64,000 bases of DNA, taken from NCBI RefSeq assembly GCF_019393635.1, contig NC_057867.1, forward strand, positions 63,367,492 to 63,431,491, in the 5' to 3' direction. A program made the translations under genes and the position numbers. The notes under the pieces are model-generated. The model saw only the letters and a list, made by a program, of their open reading frames with translations, was not told the origin of the DNA and ran no database searches. This DNA is from Dromiciops gliroides (Eukaryota; Chordata; Mammalia; Microbiotheria; Microbiotheriidae). Positions 10,985 to 22,800 of the stretch are shown here, piece after piece (position 1 is the first letter of the stretch; each line of letters starts with the position of its first letter).

Positions 10985-11225
10985 AAAATACTAATAGCTA
11001 GTATTTAGGTGGCATTAAGGAGACATTTACATACATTATCTCATCTGACTATCCCTGCAATCTTCGAAGGTAGGCGCTATTCTTACCATGGAGATGGGGA
11101 AAGAGACAGAGGCTGGAGAGTTCAAGGACTCGCTGAAGATCACACAGCTAATAAATGTCTAGGCCACATTTGAATTCGGGTCTGGTCCTGTGCCTCTCTC
11201 CACTGATCCTCTTAGCTGCCTGGTT
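10985..11225 (-). repeat. MIR-type element, reverse
   Basis: TAATAGCTAGTATTTAGG, CATTATCTCATCTGACTATCC, a degraded GATGAGGAAACTG equivalent (GATGGGGAAAGAG), GATCACACAGCTAATAAATG, ATTTGAATTCGGGTC. This is the standard reverse MIR order, nearly complete. Confidence 0.75.
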
Positions 11226-11359
11226 TTTTGGTTTTTGTTTCTTTTTAACGGGCTGTAAAGCCTCCCCTATCTAAAACGCCCTGAAGTGAGGCATTTTCAG
11301 TTAAATTTTGGAATGACAGATTCTTTAATTCAGGAAATGGTGATGAACAAAACACCTTC

Positions 11360-12480
11360 ACTATTAATGATGACAGACTTGAGATGTCTTTGTAGGATCC
11401 AGGTAGAAACAGCCAGCAGGCAAGTGATGCGGGGCTGGGGCCCAACAGAGAGTAGAAAGCTGGATACAGAGATCTGGGAGTCAACTGAGTAGTGATAATT
11501 GACCCCATGGGAGTTGATGGAACTCATCAAAGGGGACAATATCCTATAGAAAGAGAAAAGGGCTCAGGACAGAAGCCCTGGGTGCCACACACACTGAGGG
11601 GAGAAAAGGAGAATAATCAGGGCTAGTTAAAAAAAAATCTAAGAGAATAAATAAGAAGAGATCCGTTTTCCAGAAGAGAAGTGATTCTTGGCCGCTTAGA
11701 CTAGGCCTCTTTCCCCAGAGAAGGGCAGGAAGGAGGAGATAAGTAGCCAAACAGCTGGAATGACTGATTAGTCCATCATTCGGAGCCCCTGACACCAAAG
11801 GGATTTTATCAACCCTGAATTCCTCCATATCTGGCCTACTCATGATAGGTGTATTCAAAGGTGTTTGGGGCTGCTTGCTCTGGATTGGCACATTTGGAAA
11901 GGGCTCCTGCTACCTTTGTCTCTCAAATTAAAACCCCGCAGACTCTAGCCACTGTCACACCACCCTCTGCAGAGAGGTTTTGAGTAGGAGAGCCAAAATA
12001 TCAGAAGTGCTGATGTCTGGGCCTACTGGGGAACAAGGATGAAAAAGGGGGTTGAGAAAAGACTTAGGAGGGAAGGAGAGAGAACCAAGGAAGAATTCAA
12101 AGGACTGGCCTGCTTCAGTGAGAGCCCCAAATATTAATCTGTCCTCGTTTGAGTGGACAGCGAAGTAGGCCTTCCTCCAGGGGCACTGGATCAGGGGAAA
12201 AGAAGGCAGATGGTGGAGGTGATCCAGGGCTGAAAACTGGCAAGCCAATGTTCAGTAGTAGGACCGGTGGGGGGGGGTGTAGGTAATAGAGTCAAGGGTT
12301 GAGAACAATATAGAATGGAAGTGGTTTACCATAGGATGAAGTCCACAAACAGAAGAAGGGCCAGAGCAAAGGTGATAGATCAGTATCACCGAAGAGACAT
12401 AGAGGACTGGAGGTCTCAAGGACAGAAAAGGTCTAGAAAGAGTAAGGCAGAAGTGCTGAAAGGCCAGGGGAATATTATTG
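11360..12480 (+). repeat. Later part of the unnamed interspersed family
   Basis: Shared ordered phrases with 20230-20360: CATGGGAGTTGATGGA versus TGTGGGAGCTGAGGAG, then GAGAAAAGGGCTCAGGACAGA versus GAGGAGAGAACCCAGGACAGA, then CCCTGGG versus CCTTGAGGG. The similarity is clear from about 11460 to 11700 and less certain beyond. No intact frame. Confidence 0.5.
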
Positions 12481-13239
12481 AGGGCAGCTTGAGACTATTA
12501 TTCTTTCCATTCTGTGGCCCTGCACTAGCCCTCCATTCTGCCCCTGAGATGCCTTCCAGATGGTGGCTCTTCAAATATGTCAAAGCCGTGATGGTGATGG
12601 TGTATTTCCTTGTGGACCCTCGGCCAGCCTTTCTTCCCCTCCCTGAGACACTGCCTGGGGGTTGTCAGTTTCCCTTTTTAAATGATTTGATCAGCACTGC
12701 GGGATGCTAAAGCACTCTTTGCTGTACTTTATACTTGGGCAACAGATTCTGTCGTTGGCACTACTGCTCAATAGTTTTGAATTCGTTTCTTGAGGTGTTT
12801 CCAACAATCCTATCTTCCTGTAAATCTTACTCTCACATCATGTAGTAAGCCAAAGCCATCGCCACAGGTTATATATTACAATTGTATAAATTGAAACAGA
12901 TGCCATTGGAACAAAATAGAATAGAAGTATTTATGACTCCCTTCTTCATATTTCCAACTTACTATTGTAGGCCTATAGCCCATCAGAGTTGGAAGGGACC
13001 TGTCAGATGGTCCCATCTGACTCCCACTTCATTCATTCATTCATCCACCTATTCATCCACCCATCCAGGGCAATTAGGTGATCTCTACACCTCCTTCTTC
13101 ATCTTGGGCACAATCCCCCTAATTAGACATGGTTTTTCTTCTTCTGAGCAAGAAGCAAAGTAATAAGCAGGCTTTGTGTCTTAAAGATATTCCTACCAAG
13201 GAAACTAAAAGACAAAACTATCACAATGATTTATCATCA
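12481..13239. other. Gene-free stretch
   Basis: Contains a short (CATT)n-like tract near 13028-13060. The open frame at 12315-12710 has no recognisable domain. No gene supported. Confidence 0.4.
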
Positions 13240-14460
13240 AGTCTCAGAGCTGGAGGGGGGACCTCTGTTGGAGTCTGTCTAGTCCAACCTGCACCTGAGT
13301 AGTAACCCTGCACCTGATAACCCCAACAAGTAGTTGCCTGGTCTCTATTTGCAGACCTCCTGTGACAGAGAATTTACCACTTGCTGAGACAGCTCATTCA
13401 CCTTTTACATAGGTCTAATTCTTGGGAAGTTCATCCTTATGTGAACTTGAAATTTGCTTCTGACAACTTCCAAACACAGCCTTTTATTCTTGGTTTCTTC
13501 ACTTACAGCAGTAAGAAGCTGGGTTAGCCAAAGGAGAGGAGCAGCATCTGAGGTGAGAGGACAGACCTCTGCAGAGACAGCCACCTGTAGGAACCTGGGG
13601 GTGGGAGGTGGGTAGGGTGTCTTACTCTCAGAAGAGAGTAAGATCCAGGTAGCCATTCTGCCTGCAGCCAGGTGGATGGGAGGAGGAGGGCTGGTTGGGA
13701 CCTGCAGGCACAGAGACCTTGGTCCCTTGGGAGAGGCAGGAAGACACTGAGGAAAAGTCCCTAAATCCTTTTAGAGCTTGGCTGAGATGGCCCTGCTTGA
13801 GTGAGGCTGGACTCTGTTACAACTTTGTCATTACCGGCTTGGACAGTTTGTCCTTTGCATGCCCTTGAGACAGTGACTCTTCCTCAGCTCAGTTCTCCCA
13901 GAATGTCAAAATTGGAAGAGACCTAAGTCATGTAGTCTGACCCACATCTGAACAAGTGTCTCCCAAGTCATCCAGTCTTTGCTTAATGACTTCCAGGGAT
14001 GGAGAACTCACTACTTCTGGAGGTGGTCCATCCCACTTTTTTATAGCTCTAATTATTGGGGAAATTTGCCTTACATCAAACTTAAGTTGACTCCTCTGCC
14101 ACTGCCTAACCCCATGACCCCTTACTACCAGTCTTGTCAATTCCCCTTCCATACGATTGCTATTCCAACACTGTCCACCACCAATCAGCCTCTTCTCTGG
14201 ACTAAACCACCCATTCTTCCAACTGCTCCTCAGATGGCATGGTATAAAATCCCCTCACCATCTTGCCTGCTTTCCTCTGGACGGGTTCCAGCTCTTCAAT
14301 ATCTCTCCTTCAACGTTGCGCCCCTCACTGATCACAATGCCCAAGATGTGAGTGGGCCGAGCAGAACTGAGTACAGCAGGACTATTGCTTTCCTCATTTT
14401 GGACACTCTGCTTCATTGCAGTCTAAGATCACATTAGCATTTTTGGCTGTCCTTTAGACA
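13240..14460. mobile_element. CR1/L3-like LINE fragments
   Basis: Two neighbouring pieces. 13240-13500 has the lead-in TCAGAGCTGGAGGG...GTCTAGTCCAACCTG. 13890-14460 has AATTGGAAGAGACCT, CAGGGATGGAGAACTCACTA, TTTCCTCTGGACGGGTTCCAGC, GCAGAACTGAGTACAGCAGGAC and CAGTCTAAGATCACATTAGC. These phrases recur in part at 34330-34870 and 45640-46110. Orientation relative to the consensus is not certain to me. The 152-codon open frame at 13979-14437 lies wholly inside it. Confidence 0.55.
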
Positions 14461-14599
14461 GGGAGCTACATCCTGGCTTGAACTGCATCTGGAGGAGAGG
14501 GCACAGGACGTCCTTGAAGTTTGAATTTTAAAAGACTCACAATTAAAAAAAAATATACTGTTTGGCACTCTTTGCATTTAGGAAAGGTCAGTGAAATAT

Positions 14600-15245
14600 G
14601 CCCTCTTTAGGGGTCTTTCTGCTGGCCTCCCCAGTTCAATATTGTAATGGCCTCCAGGTTTCTTCCCTTTCCAATCCACCCTCCACACAGCTGGTAAAAA
14701 CATCTGCCCAATGGACAATCTGACTATATCTCTTCATTGCTTTAAAACACCACCACCACCACCATAACTTTGTGGTTTTCTGTTGCTCCTGAGGTTTAAA
14801 ATATATGTGTGTGTGTATATACACACATATATATATATACATATATAATATATATGTAAATAAACTCTGCCTACCATTTACAGCCCCCCACAACCTAGCT
14901 CCAATCTTCTTTTCCCACTTTATTTACCATTATTCTTTTTCATATTCCAGCTGACAAACTTCAGTTTCCTGTCTCTTTGTATTTGCAGAGGCAGTACCCC
15001 ATCTCTGGGATAAATTCTTTCCTCATGTCAACCTTTCTGAATTCTGTTCTTTCAAAGTCTAGCTCAGGTGCCACCACTTCATAACTTCACCTTAGCTCAA
15101 AGTCTTTTCCCGCCCCTGATTTTCCTTGAACCATCTGTGACTGGAATCTCTCCTTTGTCTCTATCCCACTCTCCCTTCCTCATACTTATATATTTATGCC
15201 TCTCCTGTCCCCACTAAGATTATATTTCTCTTAGCACCTTGCAGG
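14600..15245 (+). mobile_element. L2 LINE fragment with internal microsatellite
   Basis: CAATATTGTAATGGCCTCCAGG, CAATCCACCCTCCACAC, ACAACCTAGCTCCAATC and TCTAGCTCAGGTGCCACC follow the L2 3' order. An interruption carries (CCA)n at about 14746-14763 and a TG/TA repeat at about 14803-14858. Confidence 0.7.
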
Positions 15246-15249
15246 GGAG

Positions 15250-16055
15250 GGGGGATATTAAACCTTATTACATATAAGGTAGTGAGTTACAGAAAAACTG
15301 CTGCAAGCTAAACTCTTAGAATTCTAGTTCAGATGACCCGAGCAAAATTCCTAATTAAAGGAACTTTATAAGGAATCTTTTTGTAAAGTGAGAAGTTGCG
15401 GTTTGGGGGTTTGCGTTGGTAGTAGAATCTCTAATTTGTCTTTCAAAACCAAATCTTACTTACATTTGTCAGCCTTACTTATAGCAGTATACATCCTTCC
15501 TGCAGTCTACTTTGAAATTGATACAAAAAAGGGGAAGAAATTGATGCAGCACACATTTTCAATCAGGATTCTAGCCAGCAGGGATGTCCCTGGGGATGTA
15601 AGGGAAGAAGAGGGGCACAGAAGTGAGAGGGTGAAGAGGGAAGGTTGCAAGGCCTGGGCAAAGTACACTTTATCTTCTCCCACTATTTATTTAACATTTT
15701 TATACAGGTGAAATCTCATTATGGTGGTTGAGTCACTCATGGGTAAAGTAAGAGGAAATAGGAATTTTTTTAAAATGTCGTCTTTGTTGGGGAGGGGGGG
15801 GAGTAAATATGGAGTGAGGCTTGGGGGGGGCACAGTGGCCTCTTCCTCATATATGGCCCAGTTTTTTTCCAAATAATAGATGTTAGCTTCCATTAACAGG
15901 AATAGGTATTCAAATGTGTAAAATAGAGCTTAAAAGAGAAAAATGAGCTTGCAGGACAGAGCCTCAGCAGACTGCAAATGATTGTTGCAAGAGTGTAGCC
16001 CTGGGTTATTTACTGATTGTTAACACCAACCCAAAGGATGTTTATATCGACTTTC
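15250..16055. other. Gene-free stretch
   Basis: No recognised repeat or gene. G-rich runs at about 15789-15800 and 15821-15829. Open frames at 15388-15711 (+) and 15687-15893 (-) lack recognisable features. Confidence 0.4.
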
Positions 16056-16059
16056 ACTC

Positions 16060-16470
16060 AGTACTACCCGAGCAATCCTTGTTTTCCTGCTCCTTTCCTT
16101 TCCCTTTCTTTTCTGTGACATGGATTTGCTACTATTATGTTTTTGTCATTAACTATATAGTTGTATTCGACGATACATTGTTTTTTGGCTTTGCTTTCTC
16201 CATTCTGCATAACTTCAGGTAAATCTTCCCATATTTCCTTAAATTCTTCATTTCATCCTATCTTTGTGGTTAGATAATATCCCATTACATTTCTATAAGA
16301 TAATTTGCCCAACCATTTCCCATTGGAAACCTATCTGGTTACCCCCCTCCTTTTTTTTTGCTACTCCAAATATTACTATATAAGTTCATATAGGTATAAT
16401 CACACGTAGGTCTTTTAATCCTCTCAATCACCTCCTTATCAAGGTATCTTTTCTGTTATTTTTAATATTT
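16060..16470 (-). mobile_element. L1 LINE 3' fragment, reverse
   Basis: CATTCTGCATAACTTCAGG, TCTTCCCATATTTCC, ATAATATCCCATTACATT, TGCCCAACCATTTCCCATTG and TGCTACTCCAAATATTACTA match the reverse of the L1 ORF2 end seen elsewhere in the window (for example 39230-39430). Confidence 0.7.
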
Positions 16471-17789
16471 AACACTCTCCACACACTTGCTTGGCCTTGA
16501 AGATACAAAGCAAAATACAGGACTGTCGTAAAATTTACAATGCAGTCATCCTCGATTCTTCAGCATGTTCTTTCAAAAATTTAGGTCTGAGATTGCAGCT
16601 AAGCCATTTCATCTAAGGATTTCTACTTTTATATTATCAAGGGCAATGTAGGAAAGTGAAAACTATAGTAGAAAAGTTTGCTTTCTTTCTAAGATTTCTT
16701 TCCCACCCCTCTTTTCCTGACCATGAGTTCAGGCTTAATAGCTTTTTTTTCCCCAGGCCCGTCATGCTCCCCAGCTCCCTAAGGCAGAGGAAAAAACCAA
16801 AACAAAACAAAACGAGAGCAAACTCCTAAAATGTTCAGAGAGGTAGTTTAACTGGTGAGTAGGTGGAGGTTTGAGCTGTTCCTAACTTCTGTTCAATCTC
16901 CCCACCTCAATCTACGAGTCTCTATTTTGTCCATTTGCAATATTTGGTGGGCACGGGGTACAGAAGAGAGGGACACTCTGGGAAGTACAGTCTACATGGC
17001 CAGTTTGCCTGCTGTCTTAAATATGCCCTGTTATGGTTGGGATAGTTTCTTCCTTACTTACTATCAGGAAGACCACCTTCAATTCTGTAGGAAGAATTTT
17101 TTGGGGGGAGAGAACAGGCAAGGAAGCACTGAGCTGTTCTTCCCAGGATTTTTAATCTCTAAGATGCAGAAAGCTTTGATTTATACTCCTTAATCAAACT
17201 GTAAGCATTTCCCAAACAAATCAAAATTCCAAGTGGAATCGGTTGTCCCTATCCCTGAAACATGACTATCAAAAGCTATTTGCCTTTTCTTTGGGTCCTC
17301 ATTTAAAAATCATTATTTTTCTTTCCTTCATTTTCTGGGAGAAGCTTCTAAACAAAAGCCATTGTTTCTCTTTCTCTCCCTTTCCTAAAGTGCCTCCAAA
17401 CGTTAGCTGCTTATCTACAAAAAGCTAAAAGAATTGGAAGAAAAAGTTCGGCTTCTTGGGCCTTTCTGGTAAGATGAGACTGATCAGAAAAGAGGAATTG
17501 AGCTTGAGACGTTAAGCAAAGGGAGGAAAAGAGCAGGCACTTAAGGCACAGTCTTCTAGAGGCCTAGGAAGAAACTACAGAGCGAGAGAAGTTTTATCTG
17601 AAGAGAGTAGGCAGGGGAAGCAAAGCAGGCACCTTAGTCCGACTGCACTGCAAGTCCCAAATACTGGCTTCTGGGCTCGGCTGTGTGACCTTGGTCGAGT
17701 CACAGGCTTTCTCTGGAGCCGTGTCCCCCCGAAGCCGGCCCTCACAGGGCAACTAACTTGAAAAACCCTCTCAGGCCTTTAAATCTAGA
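16471..17789. other. Apparently unique sequence upstream of VMA21
   Basis: No clear repeat apart from a possible MIR remnant at about 17640-17760 (CTGTGTGACCTTGGTCGAGTCAC). No second gene or divergent first exon was recognised, so the CpG island appears to serve VMA21 alone. Confidence 0.45.
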
Positions 17790-17885
17790 AGCCTAGAAGC
17801 CGAGGAGGACACCCCCCCCCCCCCAAAGTCGCGCGCCAGAGCCGCCAGCGACCATTCTCTTCTGTGGAGAGCGTGCGCCGGACGC

Positions 17886-17918
17886 GCCACGTGACCCGAC
17901 GCCCCGCGCGCACGTGAC
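17886..17918 (+). promoter_or_regulatory. Pair of CACGTGAC E-boxes, CLEAR-like
   Basis: GCCACGTGAC at 17886-17895 matches 9 of 10 bases of the CLEAR motif GTCACGTGAC. CGCACGTGAC at 17909-17918 matches 8 of 10. CLEAR elements are bound by TFEB/TFE3 and found near starts of lysosomal and V-ATPase genes. CACGTG is also bound by MYC/MAX and USF, so binding by TFEB is an inference. Confidence 0.6.
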
Positions 17919-17979
17919 CCCCGGCCCTTCTGCCCCCTCCCCCGCAGGTTTAGGGGCAGGGCGCGTGCCGCCGCCAGGG

Positions 17980-17996
17980 GTCAGCTGACGGGGCGG
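17980..17996 (+). promoter_or_regulatory. Palindromic CAGCTG E-box next to an Sp1-type GC box
   Basis: GTCAGCTGAC (17980-17989) is a perfect 10-bp palindrome that differs from the CLEAR motif only in the two central bases. GGGGCGG follows directly (17990-17996). Both lie about 130 bp upstream of the start codon, close to where transcription would begin. Confidence 0.5.
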
Positions 17997-18121
17997 ACCT
18001 CGCGGAGGGCCGCTCTGCGCTTCCCCCCGCCCAGCCTGGGTGGGCCGAGTGCGTGCGCGAGCTAGAGCGCGGGCAGTCTCCGCTCGCGTAACCGACGCCC
18101 CCCACCCCGGCGCTGGCCGAG

Positions 18122-18174
18122 ATGGAACGGCTCGAGAAGACGACGCTGAAGGTTGTGCAGCCGCCCGAGCTGAG
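18122..18174 (+). CDS. VMA21: VMA21 coding exon 1
   Basis: Encodes residues 1-17 and the first two bases of codon 18 (Arg), beginning MERLEKTTLKVV. The donor is CTGAG|GTAGCC with GT at 18175-18176. The 53 coding bases agree with the human numbering in which intron 1 ends at c.54. Confidence 0.96.
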
Positions 18175-19733
18175 GTAGCCAGCCCGCCCCGAGGGGAGGG
18201 CTCCCGGTCCCCACCCGGAAGAGACCCGGGCGGGGGTCGGGGCGCCACTGGGGCCGGCCTGGCCCCGGGGAGGGGGGAACTTGCTAGGGGGCAGAGGCCG
18301 AGAGGCAGCCTGCCAGCCCAGCTGCCCAGGGCAGCCTGACCCGATTTGGGCCGCAGGGTTGCCCACCTCTGCCCCTGCCCACCTGGGCCTGGAAGCCAAC
18401 GTGATCCCACTCTGCCCTGCTGCTTTAGACTATCCCTTTCCCGAGCCCAGAACTTTCTGGCCCGAGGCCTTCCAGTGTGGGTGTGCCGTTCCCCATCTTG
18501 TTACAGTACGTTAGCATTTAGCTACTACTTAGAAGCACTTCACCTGGTGACCTCGTTGGAGCCTTACAACCGCCCTGCGAGATAGGGACAGATGAGGAAA
18601 TCGAGGGGCACACACCCAGCTAGCCAGGATCAGGGCTTGTTGTCTTCGAGGTCACCACTTAATGCACGGTTCGGCTGGAAAAACCACCAAGATGGGGGGG
18701 GGGCGGGGAGAGGAAGCTGCTGGAGTCACGGGACCTGGGTTCAAATCTAGCCTCTACCCACGTCCTGTATGACCTTTCTGAGCTACCTTTTCTCCATTCG
18801 GAAGATCAAAGGGTTGGACTCACGGGGTCCAATACTACTCTGAATTTCTGAACCCTGAATCCCCTAGATAGAGTCCTTTGAAGCCAGTGGCCCTAGAGAA
18901 CAAATCATTTTCCGTGCCTCTAAGCCACTAGAGTTTGCAATTGAATTGAGAAGGCTGAGAGAGCCCTATTCAAATGAAGGGAAACTTGTTTGCTTTCCAG
19001 AGAATGTGATCGTCTCCCCTTTCTATAAATATGCTGAAGTGATTTTCAAGGAAATCAACCTCATGCAGATGATAGGAATGACAATTGGATGTTGAGTCTT
19101 GTGTAAAGAGACTTTTTTTTTAACCTCTGCTTTAGTGCATTAGAACTCCCATGCTGCATTTTAGTTGTAGTTTGGAGCACAAGGTATGCCAGATCCTGGC
19201 ATGCTGAAAAGTTAGGGGGTTCTTAGGGTTAATCGTTCAATCTGTAAACATTCGTTAAGTGCCTGCTGTGTGCTTGGCATCTGTGATAAGCGCTGGGGAT
19301 TCCAAAAAAGAGACAAAAGACATTCCCTGCCCTCAAGCAGCTCGAAGACTTGGGGGAAGGGAGACAACCTGCAAACAAATGGCAGGCAGAGGAAGATATG
19401 GATGGGATAGATAGGAAAGAAGTAATGAAGGGAATGGATTGGAATTCGGAGAGCTTCCTGTAGAAGGGGGGATTTGAGTTGAGTTGAGACTTAAAGGGAA
19501 GGTAGGGAGGTCAGGAGTCAGAGCAGAGAAGGAACAGCACTCCCCGAATGGGGGCCAGTCAGAGCTGAGAGGTGGAACAGTGAGGAGGTCAGAGTCACTG
19601 GACTGAAGAATAGGATGGGTGTGAGGTGGAAAGAGACTGAAAAGGTTCAAGAGGGGGCTGATTAAGAGGGTTTCAAATCCCCAAAAGAGCATTTTGTATT
19701 TCTTTTTGGAGGCAGTAGGAAACCACTGGAGCT

Positions 19734-19814
<81 letters not shown>

Positions 19815-22800
19815 AACACGCAATGACATCGTTGGACCTGTGTTTTAGGAAAATCACTTTCGGGCCTAAATGGAGGGGGCACTAGAGAGAGGGGAGCTCC
19901 CCCTCACCCCCCCAAGTAGACTATTGTAATGGAAGAGTGCTAAGGGCATGCACTAGAATGGTGGCAGTATCAGAAGAGACAAGGAGGCATATTTGAGAAG
20001 TGTTTGAAGGATGAAATTGAAAGGCCTTGGCACCAGATTGGATATGGAAGGTAAGAGATATCAAGGACTCCTTGGCATTGCCCTCTACAGTAATAGGGAA
20101 GTAGGAAGGGGGAGGGTTTAGGGGGAAATATAATGAGTTCTGGTCCAGACATAGCGAGTTCAGGACATCTACTGGGCACCCAATTCAGGATGTGTGAAAG
20201 ACAGTTGGAGATGCAAGATTGGAGGTCAGCAGAGAGGTCAGAACAGAATCATCAGCATAGAGATGGTCATGAAATCTGTGGGAGCTGAGGAGATCATCAA
20301 GTAAAGGAGTCTAGAAGGAGAAGAGGAGAGAACCCAGGACAGAGCCTTGAGGGATGCCTCTTATTTGACATGAGGAATTACACAGATATTAAGTAGCAGA
20401 GGTTGGGTCTGACCTAAGTCCTCTGATTCAAGTCCAGAATCTTTCCACTGTGTACCACATAGTTCCAGGGCCAATGGGCTTTTATGTCTGTTGTCTAGGG
20501 ACCAAGCTAGGTTTTAAAGACTTTCTCATCAGGTTGGCTTCAGGGTGATTCATCTTTTGGCCACAACAGCTCACAAAAAAAAAAAATCTAATAAACTATG
20601 GAGAGATTCTAAAGGGAGCAGTCATTCACACCATTTAAATCGTCTGTCCTTGAAGTATTGAAGCTAGCAGCATTTTCTAGAGTAACTTTAAACTCTTGCC
20701 CTGTTTTCACCCCCTCCCCCCATCCTTGTTTCCACACTTCTACCAACAGTGACTTTTACAGGAGACAGTCAAATTTTAATTCACCAAACCTCTCTATCTT
20801 TTCTCCTGTTGAATAAGATCAAGTGCTTTATTTGGGGATAAATACTGAATCCTGCCTGCCTTTGAGGTAGCAGAGGCACCATTTAAAACTGGCCGGAGTT
20901 CATAGGTTTTCTGAGAACTATTGTGTTCTTACCTTGGACCTTGAGCTCTATGCAGTCCCATCATTTCCTGGTCCCAATCCCGAATGCCGCTGATGCTAAT
21001 TTTCAAACATAGCAAAGTGGATCATAAAGACAGCAATTGGAAGTATCACAAAGATATATAGAAGCAACTCTATTGCTGTTGCTTAAATGAAAGAAGATTG
21101 TCTTGTTTGTACTCCACCCCCTCTTTTTTTTTTTAACAAAAAGAGACACATCATAGGAGATTTTTTCAATTATGTTAACTTGAAAATGATTTTTTAAAGC
21201 CACCACAGATATAGCCTTAAAACAAAACACATGGTAGTCCAATCTATGTTAGGAAAAGTGGTAAAGATTGCTGTTTTTAACCTTCCTTTGGCCCCTGCCA
21301 CCCTGGAGTTGCCCTCTCTCCACTTTTCCATGCTGTGTCCACATGGACACTTTGGCTATCTAGAGGGGGAATGATGTTAGGAAAACAAGTCATTGCCAGG
21401 GTCTCTGCAACAAGGCAGCAGTGGAACATCTCAGTGTTTTTGGTTTGTGACTGACTGGGTACAGCCTGGCATATGTAGCACAGGTGGCGTCACAGAAGGA
21501 ACTCAGGCTCTAATGCCAATATGGCCTTGGACAAGTGACTTCTTCCCTCTTCTTTGGTGAGTGGCATCACGTGATCTTCAAAGCCCCTTTCCAGCTTTGA
21601 CATTTGATAGTTGTACTAACACTTTTGATTTTTGATTAAAAAAAATGTTTCAAAAGCTGACTGGATTAAAAATTCTGGATTTTTTATAACTAGGATCCAG
21701 GTGTCATTCCAACCCCCCCCCCCCAAAAAATCTGGTTTTATAATGGGAGATGGTAGGGGAGAGGGAGAGATTTATATCACTAGTTATGGGCTTTACAACA
21801 GACATTGACCACATCTGCTTTGTTGAATGAAGGCTGCTCGTATTGTACTGTAGTTACTTGTTTGAAGAGATATTAAGGGAATGTGGGCAATTTTCTGAAT
21901 GACCCCAATCACAGCACCTCTTTCAGCCCCTCAGCACTTAATCAGCTTGCCCTGTATTGATTTGCCCTTATTGATATGTTGCTTTGTACACTTTCATTAG
22001 TTGTTTCCTGTCCATATCCTCTCCCTTCACTAGATTTTAAGTTCCTTAGACTGATAGAGCTTGTCTAAGTCTGTGTGTCGCTGTGCAGTGCCTATCATGG
22101 GTTTGGAATGCTGCATTATTGACTAGCTTGACTTAGCTGTATGTATTTTTGTCCATTTCAGAAATGAAGGCTCATTAACATCAACTCTGAAGACTCTTCT
22201 GGTTTTCACAGCTTTAATGATCACCTTACCTATTGGATTATATTTTTCTTCAAAATCTTATGTGTTTGAAGGTAATTCTAAACCTAGATGACCAGACATT
22301 TTTTCATCGTTTCATTTCAACTAGTTAATAATGTACTTTTATGACCTATTGGGTGCTTGTTCAGTAAATACTCTTAATTTGGTTTCTTTAAGATTCTGTG
22401 GCTGTTTTCCCCAAAGTCAGATTGCTCTTAGTCCCTTCTAAAAAGGCCATTTCTTTTGTTGTTTACTTCATTTGGAGCTTGACATCTTACTTATTGATCT
22501 TTTTCTACAAAATGGCTTAGTTTAATCTTGTAAGTTGTCTCTGGTGTCTCACTGGGATCAGGCTCTGGCATAGGAGGCAGGAACTGAGGAATGCACCTTT
22601 TACAGACACAATGGAAAAGAGGAGATGAAGTTCTAGAGAAAGTTATAATTGTAGTTCTCCTTTAGAATAATTGGTTTGTCCCAGTGGACCTAGTTATTTC
22701 ACAGACCCAAGTACCCACTCCTTTTCCCCCTCCACAAATAAGAAAGTCAGTGTGTGCAGTTTGGTCTAAGACAAAATACTTATGTTTTTGTTTCCCTTAT

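Larger units (their letters stand above)
17790..18360 (+). promoter_or_regulatory. VMA21: CpG-island promoter of VMA21
   Basis: A dense run of CG dinucleotides contrasts with the CpG-poor DNA on both sides. It contains a 13-C run (17812-17824), E-boxes, a GGGGCGG Sp1-type box (17990-17996) and the first coding exon. I see no TATA box at a plausible distance, as expected for a broadly expressed CpG-island gene. There is no ATG between about 17941 and the chosen start at 18122. GC-rich open frames on both strands here are shadows of base composition. Confidence 0.85.

Noticed and set aside
13979..14437. 152-codon open frame
   Set aside because: Wholly within a CR1/L3-like repeat, with matching wording in two other non-coding copies in the window.
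17793..18410. 205- and 149-codon reverse open frames over the CpG island
   Set aside because: GC-rich DNA lacks stops by chance. The peptides are low-complexity Pro/Arg/Ala/Gly, and the VMA21 first exon lies on the other strand.
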